Origin: Woeseia oceani
Lineage (GTDB): Bacteria; Pseudomonadota; Gammaproteobacteria; Steroidobacterales; Woeseiaceae
DNA length: 64,000 nucleotides
Direction: 5' to 3'
NCBI RefSeq assembly: GCF_001677435.1
Contig: NZ_CP016268.1
Coordinates: forward strand, 3,995,892-4,059,891
This document shows positions 41,483 to 49,882 of this stretch, in pieces. Under the pieces are notes generated by a model that made no database searches, was not told where the DNA came from, and saw only the letters and a program-made list of their open reading frames with translations. Numbering within the stretch: position 1 is the stretch's first letter; each line of letters begins with the position of its first letter. Made by a program: the position numbers and the translations under genes.

Positions 41483-42580
41483 TTACTGTCCCAGACAAAC
41501 GCCGGCGTAGGCCATCGTCTGCTTGGCGTTAAGGAGACGGCATTCATTGTCATACGTGTTGCCGTCCAGTCCGCAAACAGGCTGATAGACGTTTGGGCAG
41601 TTCAATCCCTGTGCTTCGCACAAACCGGCGTGCTGAATGCGTACACCAGCGCGTTCAGCCTGACAGGCATTGCCGTAGGTTCGATCGTCAGCCGCGCATA
41701 CCGGCACGTACATGCGCGGGCAGGGCCGAACATTGCAAGCGCCTTCCGTGAAAACGGTAATGCCGGCGCCTTCAGCTTCGCAGGCATTCGCGTAGGTATT
41801 ACCGTCGTCTCCGCAAACCGGCGCATAGACATCCGGGCAGTTGCCAGGCTCGCACAAGCCGCGCCGTTGCACCGGCACGCGGTCCTGCTCGGCTTCACAG
41901 CGATTGCGATAACTGCGTGCGTTCATACCGCACACCGGTTCGTAAATATTCGGGCAACCACTGTCGCTGCAAACGCCGAGGTTAGCGACATCGACGCCTG
42001 ATTCATTCGCTTTGCACGCGTTGTTGTAAGTCACACCGTCCACACCACAGACCGGCGTGTATTCGTCGTCACACTCGCTTTCGGGCGTTTCGCAAAGACC
42101 CGTGAATGCGATATCGACACCGGACGCACCGGCGAAACAGGCATTGCTGTAGGTATTGCCGTCAACGCCGCAGACAGGGTCGAAATTATCACCGCATGCT
42201 TCCGCATCCGGGCACAAACCCTCGCTGGCAACGGCAATACCGGCGGCTTCGGCTACACATCGGTTGCCGTAAGTCTTGCCGTCAGCGCCGCAGACCGGCT
42301 CTACCTGGTCGGTACAGACAGGGTCCGAGTATTCGCTGCATTCGCCGAATCCAACGATGTCTACGCCAGCGGCGTTGGCGACACAGTCGTTGCTGTAGGT
42401 TTGACCATCGACACCGCAGACAGGGTCGTACTGCATCGTGCAAGCCGTATCGGGCCGTACCTGAGTGGTCGATTCCGCACGCTGCTGGGCGGCAACCGTC
42501 AACGACCCGGTTGCCCCAAGCGTGAGTATGAACAGGGCGGCTGGAACGAATTGCCTGAGCATAGCGACAGATGTCTTCAT
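41483..42580 (-). CDS. Secreted protein with eight Kazal-type repeats
   Basis: 365 residues with an N-terminal signal peptide (LFILTLGATGSLTVAA, ending near residue 31). It then consists almost wholly of eight tandem Kazal-like units of about 40 residues, each with four cysteines, a PVCG[V/A/D]DG core and a [TS]YxNxC element; examples are YDPVCGVDGQTYSNDC and YQPVCGLDGNTYDNEC. Kazal domains are serine protease inhibitors. Four cysteines per unit, rather than six, marks the short bacterial form. Convergent with the ATPase gene, seven bases between stops. Confidence 0.9.
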   Translation of the reverse strand: MKTSVAMLRQFVPAALFILTLGATGSLTVAAQQRAESTTQVRPDTACTMQYDPVCGVDGQTYSNDCVANAAGVDIVGFGECSEYSDPVCTDQVEPVCGADGKTYGNRCVAEAAGIAVASEGLCPDAEACGDNFDPVCGVDGNTYSNACFAGASGVDIAFTGLCETPESECDDEYTPVCGVDGVTYNNACKANESGVDVANLGVCSDSGCPNIYEPVCGMNARSYRNRCEAEQDRVPVQRRGLCEPGNCPDVYAPVCGDDGNTYANACEAEGAGITVFTEGACNVRPCPRMYVPVCAADDRTYGNACQAERAGVRIQHAGLCEAQGLNCPNVYQPVCGLDGNTYDNECRLLNAKQTMAYAGVCLGQ

Positions 42581-42637
42581 TGCGAGTGATTCAATAGCCT
42601 GACAGACGTTGATTAGAGCGGCAACAGGCGGACGGGT

Positions 42638-43417
42638 TCAATATCCGTTCGGCAACAACTCGCCGAGACTGACCAGGTCGATCCCCTGGGCAGCGAGTCC
42701 GGGCAGTGCCTGCTCCAGAAAATCGAGCGTTTCCGGATAGGGATGACCGATGGCGATCGCACTGCCGTGTTTCCGGGCCAGGCTCAGTAAGCGCTCGAAC
42801 TCACGCGCCACACCCGCTGCCGATCGTTCGGCATCAAGGAACACATCCCGTCGTACGGCAGGTACACCGGCTTCCTGCGCCACTTGCATGGCCACGCTGC
42901 GATGCGTCGTATAACTATCAACAAAAAACAACCCGCCGCGGGCACGCAGCTCTTCCATCAGCCAGCTCATGTGCCCGGGGTGACGGGTCAGCAAACTGCC
43001 ACGGTGATTGTTGACGCCGATCACGTGCGGTATCGACGCCAGGTTTGCGGCGAAGGTTGCGGCAAACTGTTGTCGCGTCATGTCCAGCAGTATGGCGCCG
43101 GGCTCCCGGTCGCCCGCATAATTCTGTGCCTGCAAGGGCAGGTGCAACAACACCTCTTTGCCATTTCTCGCTGCCAGTTCGGCCAGTTGTTTGCCGCGCG
43201 GAGTCGCGGGCAACACAGCGCACGCCACCGGCCCCGGCAACCTGACGACCCGCCGACCCGCTGCAAACTCGTAACCCAGGTCATCGATGATGACCGCCAC
43301 GCGCGGCCGGGCATCAGCCGTGCCAGGCAAGGCCTTGTTGGCACCGGCAGCCAGTGGCAAGGACAGGAGCAAGAGCGAGAGGCTGATTGCCTTGAGTCGC
43401 CGAAAAGTTCGGGTCAT
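42638..43417 (-). CDS. yibQ: Divergent polysaccharide deacetylase family protein (YibQ)
   Basis: 259 residues with a signal peptide ending near ANKA. Core motifs of the DUF610/YibQ family are present: RVAVIIDDLGYE, FAVLP-like CAVLPATPRGKQ, EVLLHLPLQAQ, IGVNNHRGS and FVDSYTTHRSVA. The fold is of the polysaccharide deacetylase superfamily; the substrate is unknown. Position next to the C-terminal protease and envC is conserved in Gammaproteobacteria (yibP-yibQ). Periplasmic. Confidence 0.9.
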   Translation of the reverse strand: MTRTFRRLKAISLSLLLLSLPLAAGANKALPGTADARPRVAVIIDDLGYEFAAGRRVVRLPGPVACAVLPATPRGKQLAELAARNGKEVLLHLPLQAQNYAGDREPGAILLDMTRQQFAATFAANLASIPHVIGVNNHRGSLLTRHPGHMSWLMEELRARGGLFFVDSYTTHRSVAMQVAQEAGVPAVRRDVFLDAERSAAGVAREFERLLSLARKHGSAIAIGHPYPETLDFLEQALPGLAAQGIDLVSLGELLPNGY

Positions 43418-43432
43418 GCGCTGCCTTGGCCG

Positions 43433-44674
43433 TTACGTATTGGCGCGAGTGTGCATGACGCGCTGATCGCGCAAGCGCTGTAACGCCTCGATAAGCTGTG
43501 TATCCGCCTCGCGATCAAGCTTGTCGGCGAGACTGTCGCCTGGATGACTGCCGCTACTTTCAATGTAGACGTCGGGGGCTATACCGGTTTCGTGGATCGA
43601 ATCTCCGGAGGGTGTGTAGTAACGCGACGTGGTCAGCTTGATGGCGCGTCCGCGTGACAGTGGCATTACCGTCTGCACCAGTCCCTTGCCGAAGGTCGAG
43701 GTGCCGATAATCAGTGCGCGGTGGTGATCCTGCAAAGCGCCTGCAACGATCTCGGACGCGGACGCGGAGCCCGCGTTGACGAGCACTACCATGGGTGTGC
43801 CATCGAGCAGATCGCCGCGGTGTGCTTTGCGAATAAAGCGGGACTCCGGAGTACGGCCATCAGCGCTAACAATAATGCCGTCGTCCAGGAACAGATCGGA
43901 GACGTCCACCGCCGCTCCAAGGATTCCGCCGGGATTATTGCGCAGGTCGAGAATCAATCCTTTCAGAGTGCCGCCAACCTGATCCTGCACCTCGTCAACC
44001 ATCGCGTCGATAGCCTCGCTCAGTTCCGCGGCTGTGCTGTCGGTAAACTGGCTGATTCGGGTATAGCCAATAGAGGAGTCGAGCAACTCGGAACGCACGC
44101 TGGCGACGTGAATGTCGTCACGGCGCATGTCGAACACCAGGACCTGATCATTAGGTTGCCGTTGCACAGTAATGCTGAGCCGACTGCCGGTACGCCCGCG
44201 CAACTGGCGCACGGTTTCGCGCAGGCCGTCTTCTGCAACAGTCGCACCATTGATCGCAATGATGACATCGCCGGCGCGAACGCCCGCTTTCTTGGCTGGC
44301 GAATCGTCAAAGGGCGCGACAACCAGTAACTGACCGTCGCGGCTGCTGACTTCCAGACCAACGCCGGCATAGTGACCGGTCGAGCTGATGCGTATGTCCT
44401 GATACTCGCGTGCGTCCAGGTACTGCGAGTGGATGTCGAGGTCGGCGACCATGCCGCGTATTGCGCTCTCGAGCAGCACCTCGTCATCGAGGGGTTCTAC
44501 GTAGTCGCGTTTGACCCGCTCCATGACTTCCGCGAACAAGCGGGCCTGATCGAGCGTCGCGTCGCCGCTGTCATAGTGGTCACGCGCTTTCATGGCGGAG
44601 CCGCCCAGCGACAAACCAAAGCCCATCACCGTACCGATTACCAGCACCAGAATTACGCGAATTTTCAGAGACAT
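43433..44674 (-). CDS. ctpA: S41-family carboxyl-terminal processing protease
   Basis: About 413 residues. An N-terminal membrane anchor (IRVILVLVIGTVMGFGLSL) precedes a PDZ domain (GHYAGVGLEVSSRDGQLLV) and the tail-specific protease domain. The catalytic serine is in NAGSASASEIVAGAL and the lysine in STFGKGLVQTV; RYYTPSG follows. Such periplasmic proteases process or clear envelope proteins, including peptidoglycan hydrolases, which fits the envC neighbour. ATG 44674 was chosen; a TTG at 44713 would add 13 residues. Confidence 0.9.
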   Translation of the reverse strand: MSLKIRVILVLVIGTVMGFGLSLGGSAMKARDHYDSGDATLDQARLFAEVMERVKRDYVEPLDDEVLLESAIRGMVADLDIHSQYLDAREYQDIRISSTGHYAGVGLEVSSRDGQLLVVAPFDDSPAKKAGVRAGDVIIAINGATVAEDGLRETVRQLRGRTGSRLSITVQRQPNDQVLVFDMRRDDIHVASVRSELLDSSIGYTRISQFTDSTAAELSEAIDAMVDEVQDQVGGTLKGLILDLRNNPGGILGAAVDVSDLFLDDGIIVSADGRTPESRFIRKAHRGDLLDGTPMVVLVNAGSASASEIVAGALQDHHRALIIGTSTFGKGLVQTVMPLSRGRAIKLTTSRYYTPSGDSIHETGIAPDVYIESSGSHPGDSLADKLDREADTQLIEALQRLRDQRVMHTRANT

Positions 44675-44759
44675 ACTGTTACCCAGAAGAATGCTCTTCG
44701 CGGGCTGTAACAAACCCGGAGCCGCAGAACGATAGCACAGCGGCGGCCTGTTTGGCGCG

Positions 44760-45932
44760 TCAACCGCCGCCCTGTGGCTGGCGCGTGACCCAGCCGCGTG
44801 GATTCACCGGTTCGGTCCCTTTGCGGATTTCAAAGTACAGCCCCGCCCGTTGCTGGCCGCCGGTATCCCCGACCGTGGCAATAACATCGCCGGGCGCCAC
44901 CCAGTCACCGGCATTGGTCAGGATCGACTCGTTATACCCGTAAAGAGTCATGTAACCCTCGCCGTGGTCGACGATCACCAACAGACCGAGCCCGGCCAGC
45001 CAGTCGGCAAACACGACCCGGCCATGGTAAATCGTGCGAACTTCCCGGCCGTGCTGCGCGCCGAGCACGACACCGTTCCATTTGACGCCGCCACCGATGC
45101 GCGGCTGGCCGTAGTCGTGCAGCAACTGGCCGGCGACAGGCCAGGTCAACCGACCCTTCATGGCGCTGAACGGTTCCTCCGAGGTGATCGGGTAATCGGA
45201 CAAGATGCTGGTCAGCTCGGCGATCAGTCTCGCCAGGTCCTTTTCCTGGGCAGCAAGGCGTTCGATCTCCGCACCTTCCTCGCTCATCCGCTGCTGCAGC
45301 GCTGCCAGCAAATCGCGGCGCTTTTCCTGCGCCGTGTTGAGCTCACCCAGCTCGGCGTAACGCGCCCGCGCCAGCCGTTCCAGACGACTTTCCTCGGCAG
45401 CGACCTCGTCGCGTACCTGCGCGGCCTCCGCCACGTGGGCATTCATTTCTTCAATGTTATCCGCACGGTAGTCACTCAGATAACGGTGGTATGCGAGCAA
45501 ACGCCCCACCTCTGCCGGGTCCTGCTGATTCAGCAACAACTTTATTCGTTCCTGACCGCCGTTGACGTAGGCCGCCCGGACCTGCGCGGCGAGCTGCCCG
45601 GCCTCGAGATCCAGTTTAGTCTGCAGTTCCGCCAGGCGCTCTTCGAGCTTCAGCTTCTTGCGTTCACTGAAGTCCTTCTGTCGTTGCAGCTCTTTGAGCT
45701 GGAGGCGCGTCTCTGAAATGCTGACCTCCGAGGCCTGCAACTCGGCCGTCACCCGGTCGCGTTCAGCCGCACGCTCATCCATGCTTTTCTTGAGGCGACT
45801 GATACGCTCGCGTACCTCTTGCAACTCCTGCTCTTTGATCCGACTCAGGCCGTCGTTCTGGGCACGCAGCCCGTCGCCGGGCATGAGGCCCAGAACAACC
45901 AACAAAAGCAGTACGCGCAGGATTGGAGACAT
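44760..45932 (-). CDS. envC: Murein hydrolase activator EnvC
   Basis: 390 residues. A signal peptide is followed by a long coiled coil (about 30-250, LSRIKEQELQEVRERISRL onwards) and a C-terminal LytM (M23) domain with GVVLGAQHGREVRTI, HGRVVFADWLAGLG, HGEGYMTLYGYN and LYFEIRKG. As in EnvC, the zinc-binding residues of true M23 peptidases are incomplete, so it activates amidases at the septum rather than cleaving peptidoglycan itself. Divergent from yibN. Confidence 0.9.
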   Translation of the reverse strand: MSPILRVLLLLVVLGLMPGDGLRAQNDGLSRIKEQELQEVRERISRLKKSMDERAAERDRVTAELQASEVSISETRLQLKELQRQKDFSERKKLKLEERLAELQTKLDLEAGQLAAQVRAAYVNGGQERIKLLLNQQDPAEVGRLLAYHRYLSDYRADNIEEMNAHVAEAAQVRDEVAAEESRLERLARARYAELGELNTAQEKRRDLLAALQQRMSEEGAEIERLAAQEKDLARLIAELTSILSDYPITSEEPFSAMKGRLTWPVAGQLLHDYGQPRIGGGVKWNGVVLGAQHGREVRTIYHGRVVFADWLAGLGLLVIVDHGEGYMTLYGYNESILTNAGDWVAPGDVIATVGDTGGQQRAGLYFEIRKGTEPVNPRGWVTRQPQGGG

Positions 45933-46024
45933 GGGCACGAAGTGTAGTGCCTATGGTGCTTGCGGCGGTAGTCAGGCGGGGGGCGGCTTACGGCAGCGGG
46001 GCTGCTATACTCGCCCTTTTCCAC

Positions 46025-46047
46025 AACGCCGCCTGCCAGGCGGCGTT
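46025..46047. repeat. Strong hairpin in the envC-yibN divergent region
   Basis: AACGCCGCC and GGCGGCGTT form a perfect 9-bp stem around the loop TGCCA, 22 bases upstream of the yibN start. Only three T residues follow on either side. It could be a leader hairpin of the yibN operon or a bidirectional stop. Confidence 0.45.
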
Positions 46048-46068
46048 TGATCCTGTGAACCGACTCTG

Positions 46069-46509
46069 ATGCAACAAGTACTTGAATTCGCGGCCAACCA
46101 CAGCCTGCTGGCCGGTGGCGTCGTCCTTAGCTTTATCGTGCTGGTATTCAGCGAGCTCCAGCGCAAGGCCCGCGGTATTACGACAGTTGAACCGCAAGAA
46201 GCAGTCGGTCTGATCAATGCCGACGCGACCGTCATCGACCTGCGTAGCGCAGAGGCCTATGCCCGAGGCCATATCGTCAATGCGAAAAGCATGCCCTTCG
46301 ACGAACTCACCGCGCACGAAGAAAAGCTCAAGAAAATGAGCGGCAAGGCGATAGTGGCTGTTTGCGACTCAGGCATGACCGCCAGCAAAGTGGTCGAGCG
46401 GCTGCGCAAATCCGGCATCGAGAACATCTATGGTGTTCGTGGCGGAATGAATGCCTGGATCGAAGCCAGCCTGCCCGTGGTCGGCGGCAAGAAGATCAAA
46501 AAGAAATAA
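46069..46509 (+). CDS. yibN: Membrane-anchored rhodanese-like protein (YibN)
   Basis: 146 residues. One membrane helix (about 11-30), then a rhodanese domain with IDLRSAEAYARGHI and an active-site loop VCDSGMTASKV containing the cysteine. Rhodaneses transfer sulfane sulfur; the physiological acceptor is unknown. The C-terminus is lysine-rich. It starts the conserved yibN-grxC-secB-gpsA operon; grxC follows after nine bases. Confidence 0.9.
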   Translation: MQQVLEFAANHSLLAGGVVLSFIVLVFSELQRKARGITTVEPQEAVGLINADATVIDLRSAEAYARGHIVNAKSMPFDELTAHEEKLKKMSGKAIVAVCDSGMTASKVVERLRKSGIENIYGVRGGMNAWIEASLPVVGGKKIKKK

Positions 46510-46518
46510 CGACAGCAA

Positions 46519-46788
46519 ATGACGGTACAGCCAAAAGTGGTGATGTACAGCACAGCCATGTGCCCTTACTGCGTGGCTGCGCGCATGTTGCTCACCAAGA
46601 AGAAGATAGCGTTTGAAGATATCTCCGTTTCCAACGATGCCGGGTTGCGCAGCAAGATGGAGCAGCTGAGCGGTCGACGTACCGTACCGCAGATATTTAT
46701 TGATGACAGGCCGGTTGGCGGCTTTGACGACATTTATGAGCTGGATCAGAAAGGCGAGCTGGACCGTATGCTGGGTCTGGCTGGTTAG
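46519..46788 (+). CDS. grxC: Glutaredoxin 3
   Basis: 89 residues, full family length. The active-site motif CPYC lies in YSTAMCPYCVAARMLL; the cis-proline RTVPQIFID and glycine pair GGFDD bind glutathione. It reduces ribonucleotide reductase and mixed disulfides in the cytoplasm using glutathione. Between yibN and secB. Confidence 0.95.
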   Translation: MTVQPKVVMYSTAMCPYCVAARMLLTKKKIAFEDISVSNDAGLRSKMEQLSGRRTVPQIFIDDRPVGGFDDIYELDQKGELDRMLGLAG

Positions 46789-46836
46789 TACGTTCCACCA
46801 CCACACATTCAACCAAGAACTTACCGGGTAGCAGAC

Positions 46837-47319
46837 ATGGCCGAGCAGGAAGAACAGGATCGCCGCATTGGGATCAGCAAAATCTATATCAAGGACTTTT
46901 CGTTTGAATCGCCACGTGGGCCGGAAGTATTCACCTCCGGCGAATGGAGTCCGAAGACCAACCTGAATCTGCGTAGCGCCCACGCGCCAGCGCCTGGCGA
47001 CATGCACGAAGTTATTCTCACGATTACCGTGGAAGCCAAGCACGACGACAAAACCCTGTTTTTGATCGAACTGCAACAGGCTGGCTTGTTTCAGATTGCG
47101 GGTTACAACGAACAGGAATTCGAAGCCATTGTTGGCAGCTTTTGCCCGGCAACGCTGTTCCCGTATGCCCGGGAATCCATCGCCAACATCGTCTCCAAGG
47201 GCGGCTTCCCGGAGTTCGTTTTGCAACCCATTAATTTCGACGTGCTTTACGCCGAAAGCCGCAAGCAGGCCGCGGCGCAGAAAGCTGCCAATCTCAGCGG
47301 GGAAGGGAGCCTGAACTGA
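46837..47319 (+). CDS. secB: Protein-export chaperone SecB
   Basis: 160 residues. IYIKDFSFESPRGPEVF near the N-terminus and GSFCPATLFPYARE are SecB signatures. The tetrameric chaperone keeps preproteins unfolded and hands them to SecA. Its TGA stop overlaps the first codon of gpsA (CTGA), so the two are translationally coupled. Confidence 0.95.
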   Translation: MAEQEEQDRRIGISKIYIKDFSFESPRGPEVFTSGEWSPKTNLNLRSAHAPAPGDMHEVILTITVEAKHDDKTLFLIELQQAGLFQIAGYNEQEFEAIVGSFCPATLFPYARESIANIVSKGGFPEFVLQPINFDVLYAESRKQAAAQKAANLSGEGSLN

Positions 47320-48335
47320 ACAGCAACGCGCCAGCGACTGACGTTCAATCGATAGCCGTCATCGGTGCCGGTTCCTGGGGCACCGCACTGGCGCTGCAGC
47401 TTGCACGGCGCGGCCATGAGGTGCGCTTGTGGGGCCGCGATCAACAACAAGTGGCAGCCATGGCGGCCGATGGTGAAAACCGTCGCTATCTGCCGGGCGC
47501 AAAATTTCCGGCCAAGCTCTCGGCAGTTAAAGACTTGCAGCACTGCCTGGACGACGCGGCCATCATCCTCGTTGCTGTCCCCAGCCACGGACTGCGCGAA
47601 ACATTAACGCAGCTCAAGCCACGACTGCGGGACAACGTACGGCTTTGCTGGGCCACCAAAGGCTTCGAGCTTTCGACGGGCAAATTGCCTCACCAGGTTG
47701 CAGCCGAAGTGCTCGGCGATCAACGGCCTATGGCCGTGTTGTCGGGCCCGACGTTCGCCCGGGAAGTTGGCGACGGCCTGCCGACGGCGATGACCATCGC
47801 CGCCAATGACGAACAATTCGCCACCGACCTTGCCAACGCGCTTTCCGGCGATAACTTTCGCGCGTACACGTCCTCGGACATGATCGGCGTCGAGGTTGGC
47901 GGCGCCGTCAAGAACGTACTGGCCATAGGCGCGGGTATTTCTGACGGTCTCGGTTTTGGCGCCAATACCCGCATCGCGATGATCACGCGGGGGCTGGTGG
48001 AGATGACCCGGCTCGGCGTCGCCCTCGGCGCGCAAACCGAAACCTTCATGGGTCTGGCGGGCATGGGCGACCTCGTGCTTACCTGTACCGACAACCTGTC
48101 GCGCAATCGACGCATGGGACTGTTGCTGGCGGATGGACGCTCGATTGACGAGGCGCAACAGGAAATCCAGCAGGTCGTCGAAGGTGTGCTGGCGGCCAAG
48201 GCCGTGAAAGAAGTTGCCGACAAGCTGGGCGTGGAGATGCCTATCTGCCAGCAGGTCTACCGGATACTGTACGAAGGCGTATCGGCCAGCGAAGCCGTTG
48301 GCGCGTTAATGGGGCGCAGACTGAAACCTGAATAG
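47316..48335 (+). CDS. gpsA: Glycerol-3-phosphate dehydrogenase [NAD(P)+], with CTG start
   Basis: 339 residues if started at CTG 47316. It reduces dihydroxyacetone phosphate to sn-glycerol 3-phosphate for phospholipid synthesis. The dinucleotide-binding VIGAGSWGTALALQ begins only 13 codons after this CTG, and no ATG, GTG or TTG exists in frame between the upstream stop at 47232 and that motif; the first GTG (47421) would delete it. AAGGGAG lies six bases before CTG, and the codon overlaps the secB stop. Motifs ATKGFEL, SGPTFAREV, IGVEVGGAVKNVLAI and GLAGMGDLVLT are intact. Confidence 0.93.
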   Translation: MNSNAPATDVQSIAVIGAGSWGTALALQLARRGHEVRLWGRDQQQVAAMAADGENRRYLPGAKFPAKLSAVKDLQHCLDDAAIILVAVPSHGLRETLTQLKPRLRDNVRLCWATKGFELSTGKLPHQVAAEVLGDQRPMAVLSGPTFAREVGDGLPTAMTIAANDEQFATDLANALSGDNFRAYTSSDMIGVEVGGAVKNVLAIGAGISDGLGFGANTRIAMITRGLVEMTRLGVALGAQTETFMGLAGMGDLVLTCTDNLSRNRRMGLLLADGRSIDEAQQEIQQVVEGVLAAKAVKEVADKLGVEMPICQQVYRILYEGVSASEAVGALMGRRLKPE

Positions 48336-48356
48336 CCGGCTCCTGGCGGCGTGCCA

Positions 48357-48824
48357 CTATTCGCCGTGACCTGCAAAATCCAGCTGCCGCCAGGCTTCGT
48401 AAATCATGACCGCGGCAGCATTCGACAGGTTCAGACTGCGACTGCGCGCGCGCATCGGCAGACGCAGACGCTGTTCAGGCGGCAAGGCATCGAGCACCGC
48501 CTGGGGCAGACCGCGGGTCTCGGGCCCGAACAGAAACGCGTCATTGGCCGCGAACTGCGCCCTGGCGTACGGCATCTGGCTGCGAGTGCTGAGCGCAAAT
48601 ACTCTCGGCTCTCCGAGGGCGGCCAGGCAAGTGGCCAGATCCGGGTAGGTACGGATGTCCGCAAATTCACGGTAGTCCAGTCCCGCCCGGCGCAAGCGGG
48701 TGTCGTCAAGCGTGAAACCCAGCGGTTCGACCAGGTGCAGGGCGGTTCCCGTGTTCGCACAGAGGCGAATAATATTGCCCGTGTTTGGCGGAATTTCCGG
48801 TTGATAGAGAATCAGGTGGAACAT
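48357..48824 (-). CDS. trmL: tRNA (cytidine(34)-2'-O)-methyltransferase TrmL
   Basis: 155 residues of the SPOUT family. It methylates the wobble base of some tRNA-Leu isoacceptors. Start MFHLILYQPEIPPNTGNI is characteristic; the knot motifs FLFGPETRGLP and RSLNLSNAAAVMIYEAWRQ are present. The frame is open upstream to 48986 but there it overlaps the divergent pyrD; ATG 48824 gives the family length. Convergent with gpsA, 21 bases apart. Confidence 0.93.
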   Translation of the reverse strand: MFHLILYQPEIPPNTGNIIRLCANTGTALHLVEPLGFTLDDTRLRRAGLDYREFADIRTYPDLATCLAALGEPRVFALSTRSQMPYARAQFAANDAFLFGPETRGLPQAVLDALPPEQRLRLPMRARSRSLNLSNAAAVMIYEAWRQLDFAGHGE

Positions 48825-48883
48825 GTTGCGTACAATACGGCATTCCTCAGTTTCTGGACGTACGAATTTCCGTGGTCGCTGTC

Positions 48884-49816
48884 GTGAGTAACACCCCTTC
48901 CATCGCCGTAGACTTTTGTGGACTGCGGCTCGATTCCCCCCTGGTACTGCTCTCCGGCTGCGTCGGCTTCGGCGAGGAATACACACGTATCAACGGCTTT
49001 TCCAACCGGGATGTCGGCGCCGTTGTGCTGAAGGGCACGACCCGCGAACCGAGGCTCGGCAATCCGCCGCACCGGGTTTACGAAACGCCCATGGGCATGC
49101 TGAATGCGATCGGCCTGCAAAACCCCGGCATGGACAGGGTGGTTGATGACATTCTGCCAACACTCGATTTCACCGAAACGCGCTTTATTGCCAACGTTTG
49201 CGGTTCAACGATTGACGACTATGCCGCGGTTACCGCGCGTTTCGACGACTCGCCGATAGATGCTATCGAGATCAACATTTCCTGCCCGAACATCAAGGAA
49301 GGTGGCGTGTCGTTCGGCAACTACCCTGATATGTCGGCTCGCGTCGTCGCGGCCTGCCGTGCGGCGACGAGCAAACCCATCATCGCCAAGCTGTCACCGA
49401 ACCAGACTGACATACGCGAGAATGCGCGACTGTGCATAGAAGCCGGCGCAGACGGACTCGCGGTCATCAACACGGTGATGGGCATGGCGATAGACATAGA
49501 AAGCCGTACGCCGGTGATAGGCAATGTTCAGGGTGGCTTGTCCGGCCCGGCGATCAAACCCATTGCTTTGCTGAAGGTGCGCCAGGTTTATGAAGTAGCC
49601 GGGCCACTTGGCATTCCGATCATCGGCCAGGGTGGTATCACCAGCGTCAACGATGCCATCGAATTCATGATCGCTGGCGCGACCACCGTCGGCATTGGCA
49701 CCGCGCTGTTCTACGATCCGCTGTTGTGTCGCCGGATGAACGACGGCATTGCCGATTACCTGGCGCGTCACGGGATGAGCACCTGTGCGGAACTAACGGG
49801 CTCGCTGCTCGCCTAG
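48884..49816 (+). CDS. pyrD: Dihydroorotate dehydrogenase, class 1B catalytic subunit
   Basis: About 310 residues (GTG at 48884; GTG 48872 adds four). It oxidises dihydroorotate to orotate in pyrimidine synthesis. The FMN-binding SGCVGFGEEY, KGTTREPRLGNPP and the substrate loop with catalytic cysteine in EINISCPNIKEGG identify class 1 rather than the membrane class 2 (which has serine). Pattern GNPPHRVYETPMGMLNAIGLQN is of type 1B, the NAD+-dependent heterotetramer partner of PyrK. No pyrK lies in the window. Short divergent promoter region shared with trmL. Confidence 0.82.
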   Translation: MSNTPSIAVDFCGLRLDSPLVLLSGCVGFGEEYTRINGFSNRDVGAVVLKGTTREPRLGNPPHRVYETPMGMLNAIGLQNPGMDRVVDDILPTLDFTETRFIANVCGSTIDDYAAVTARFDDSPIDAIEINISCPNIKEGGVSFGNYPDMSARVVAACRAATSKPIIAKLSPNQTDIRENARLCIEAGADGLAVINTVMGMAIDIESRTPVIGNVQGGLSGPAIKPIALLKVRQVYEVAGPLGIPIIGQGGITSVNDAIEFMIAGATTVGIGTALFYDPLLCRRMNDGIADYLARHGMSTCAELTGSLLA

Positions 49817-49882
49817 CATCGTGCCCCGCGGCGCGCTCGCGGTTAACAACAGGCTCGCTGCACGGGGACTGCGCGGCAGCGG

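Noticed and set aside
41630..42525. Tandem repeats in DNA considered as a CRISPR or minisatellite
   Set aside because: The periodicity of about 120 bases comes from the Kazal coding repeats; there are no short identical repeats with unique spacers.
46017..46025. Single DnaA-box-like TTTTCCACA near yibN
   Set aside because: Only a degenerate match and isolated; expected by chance.
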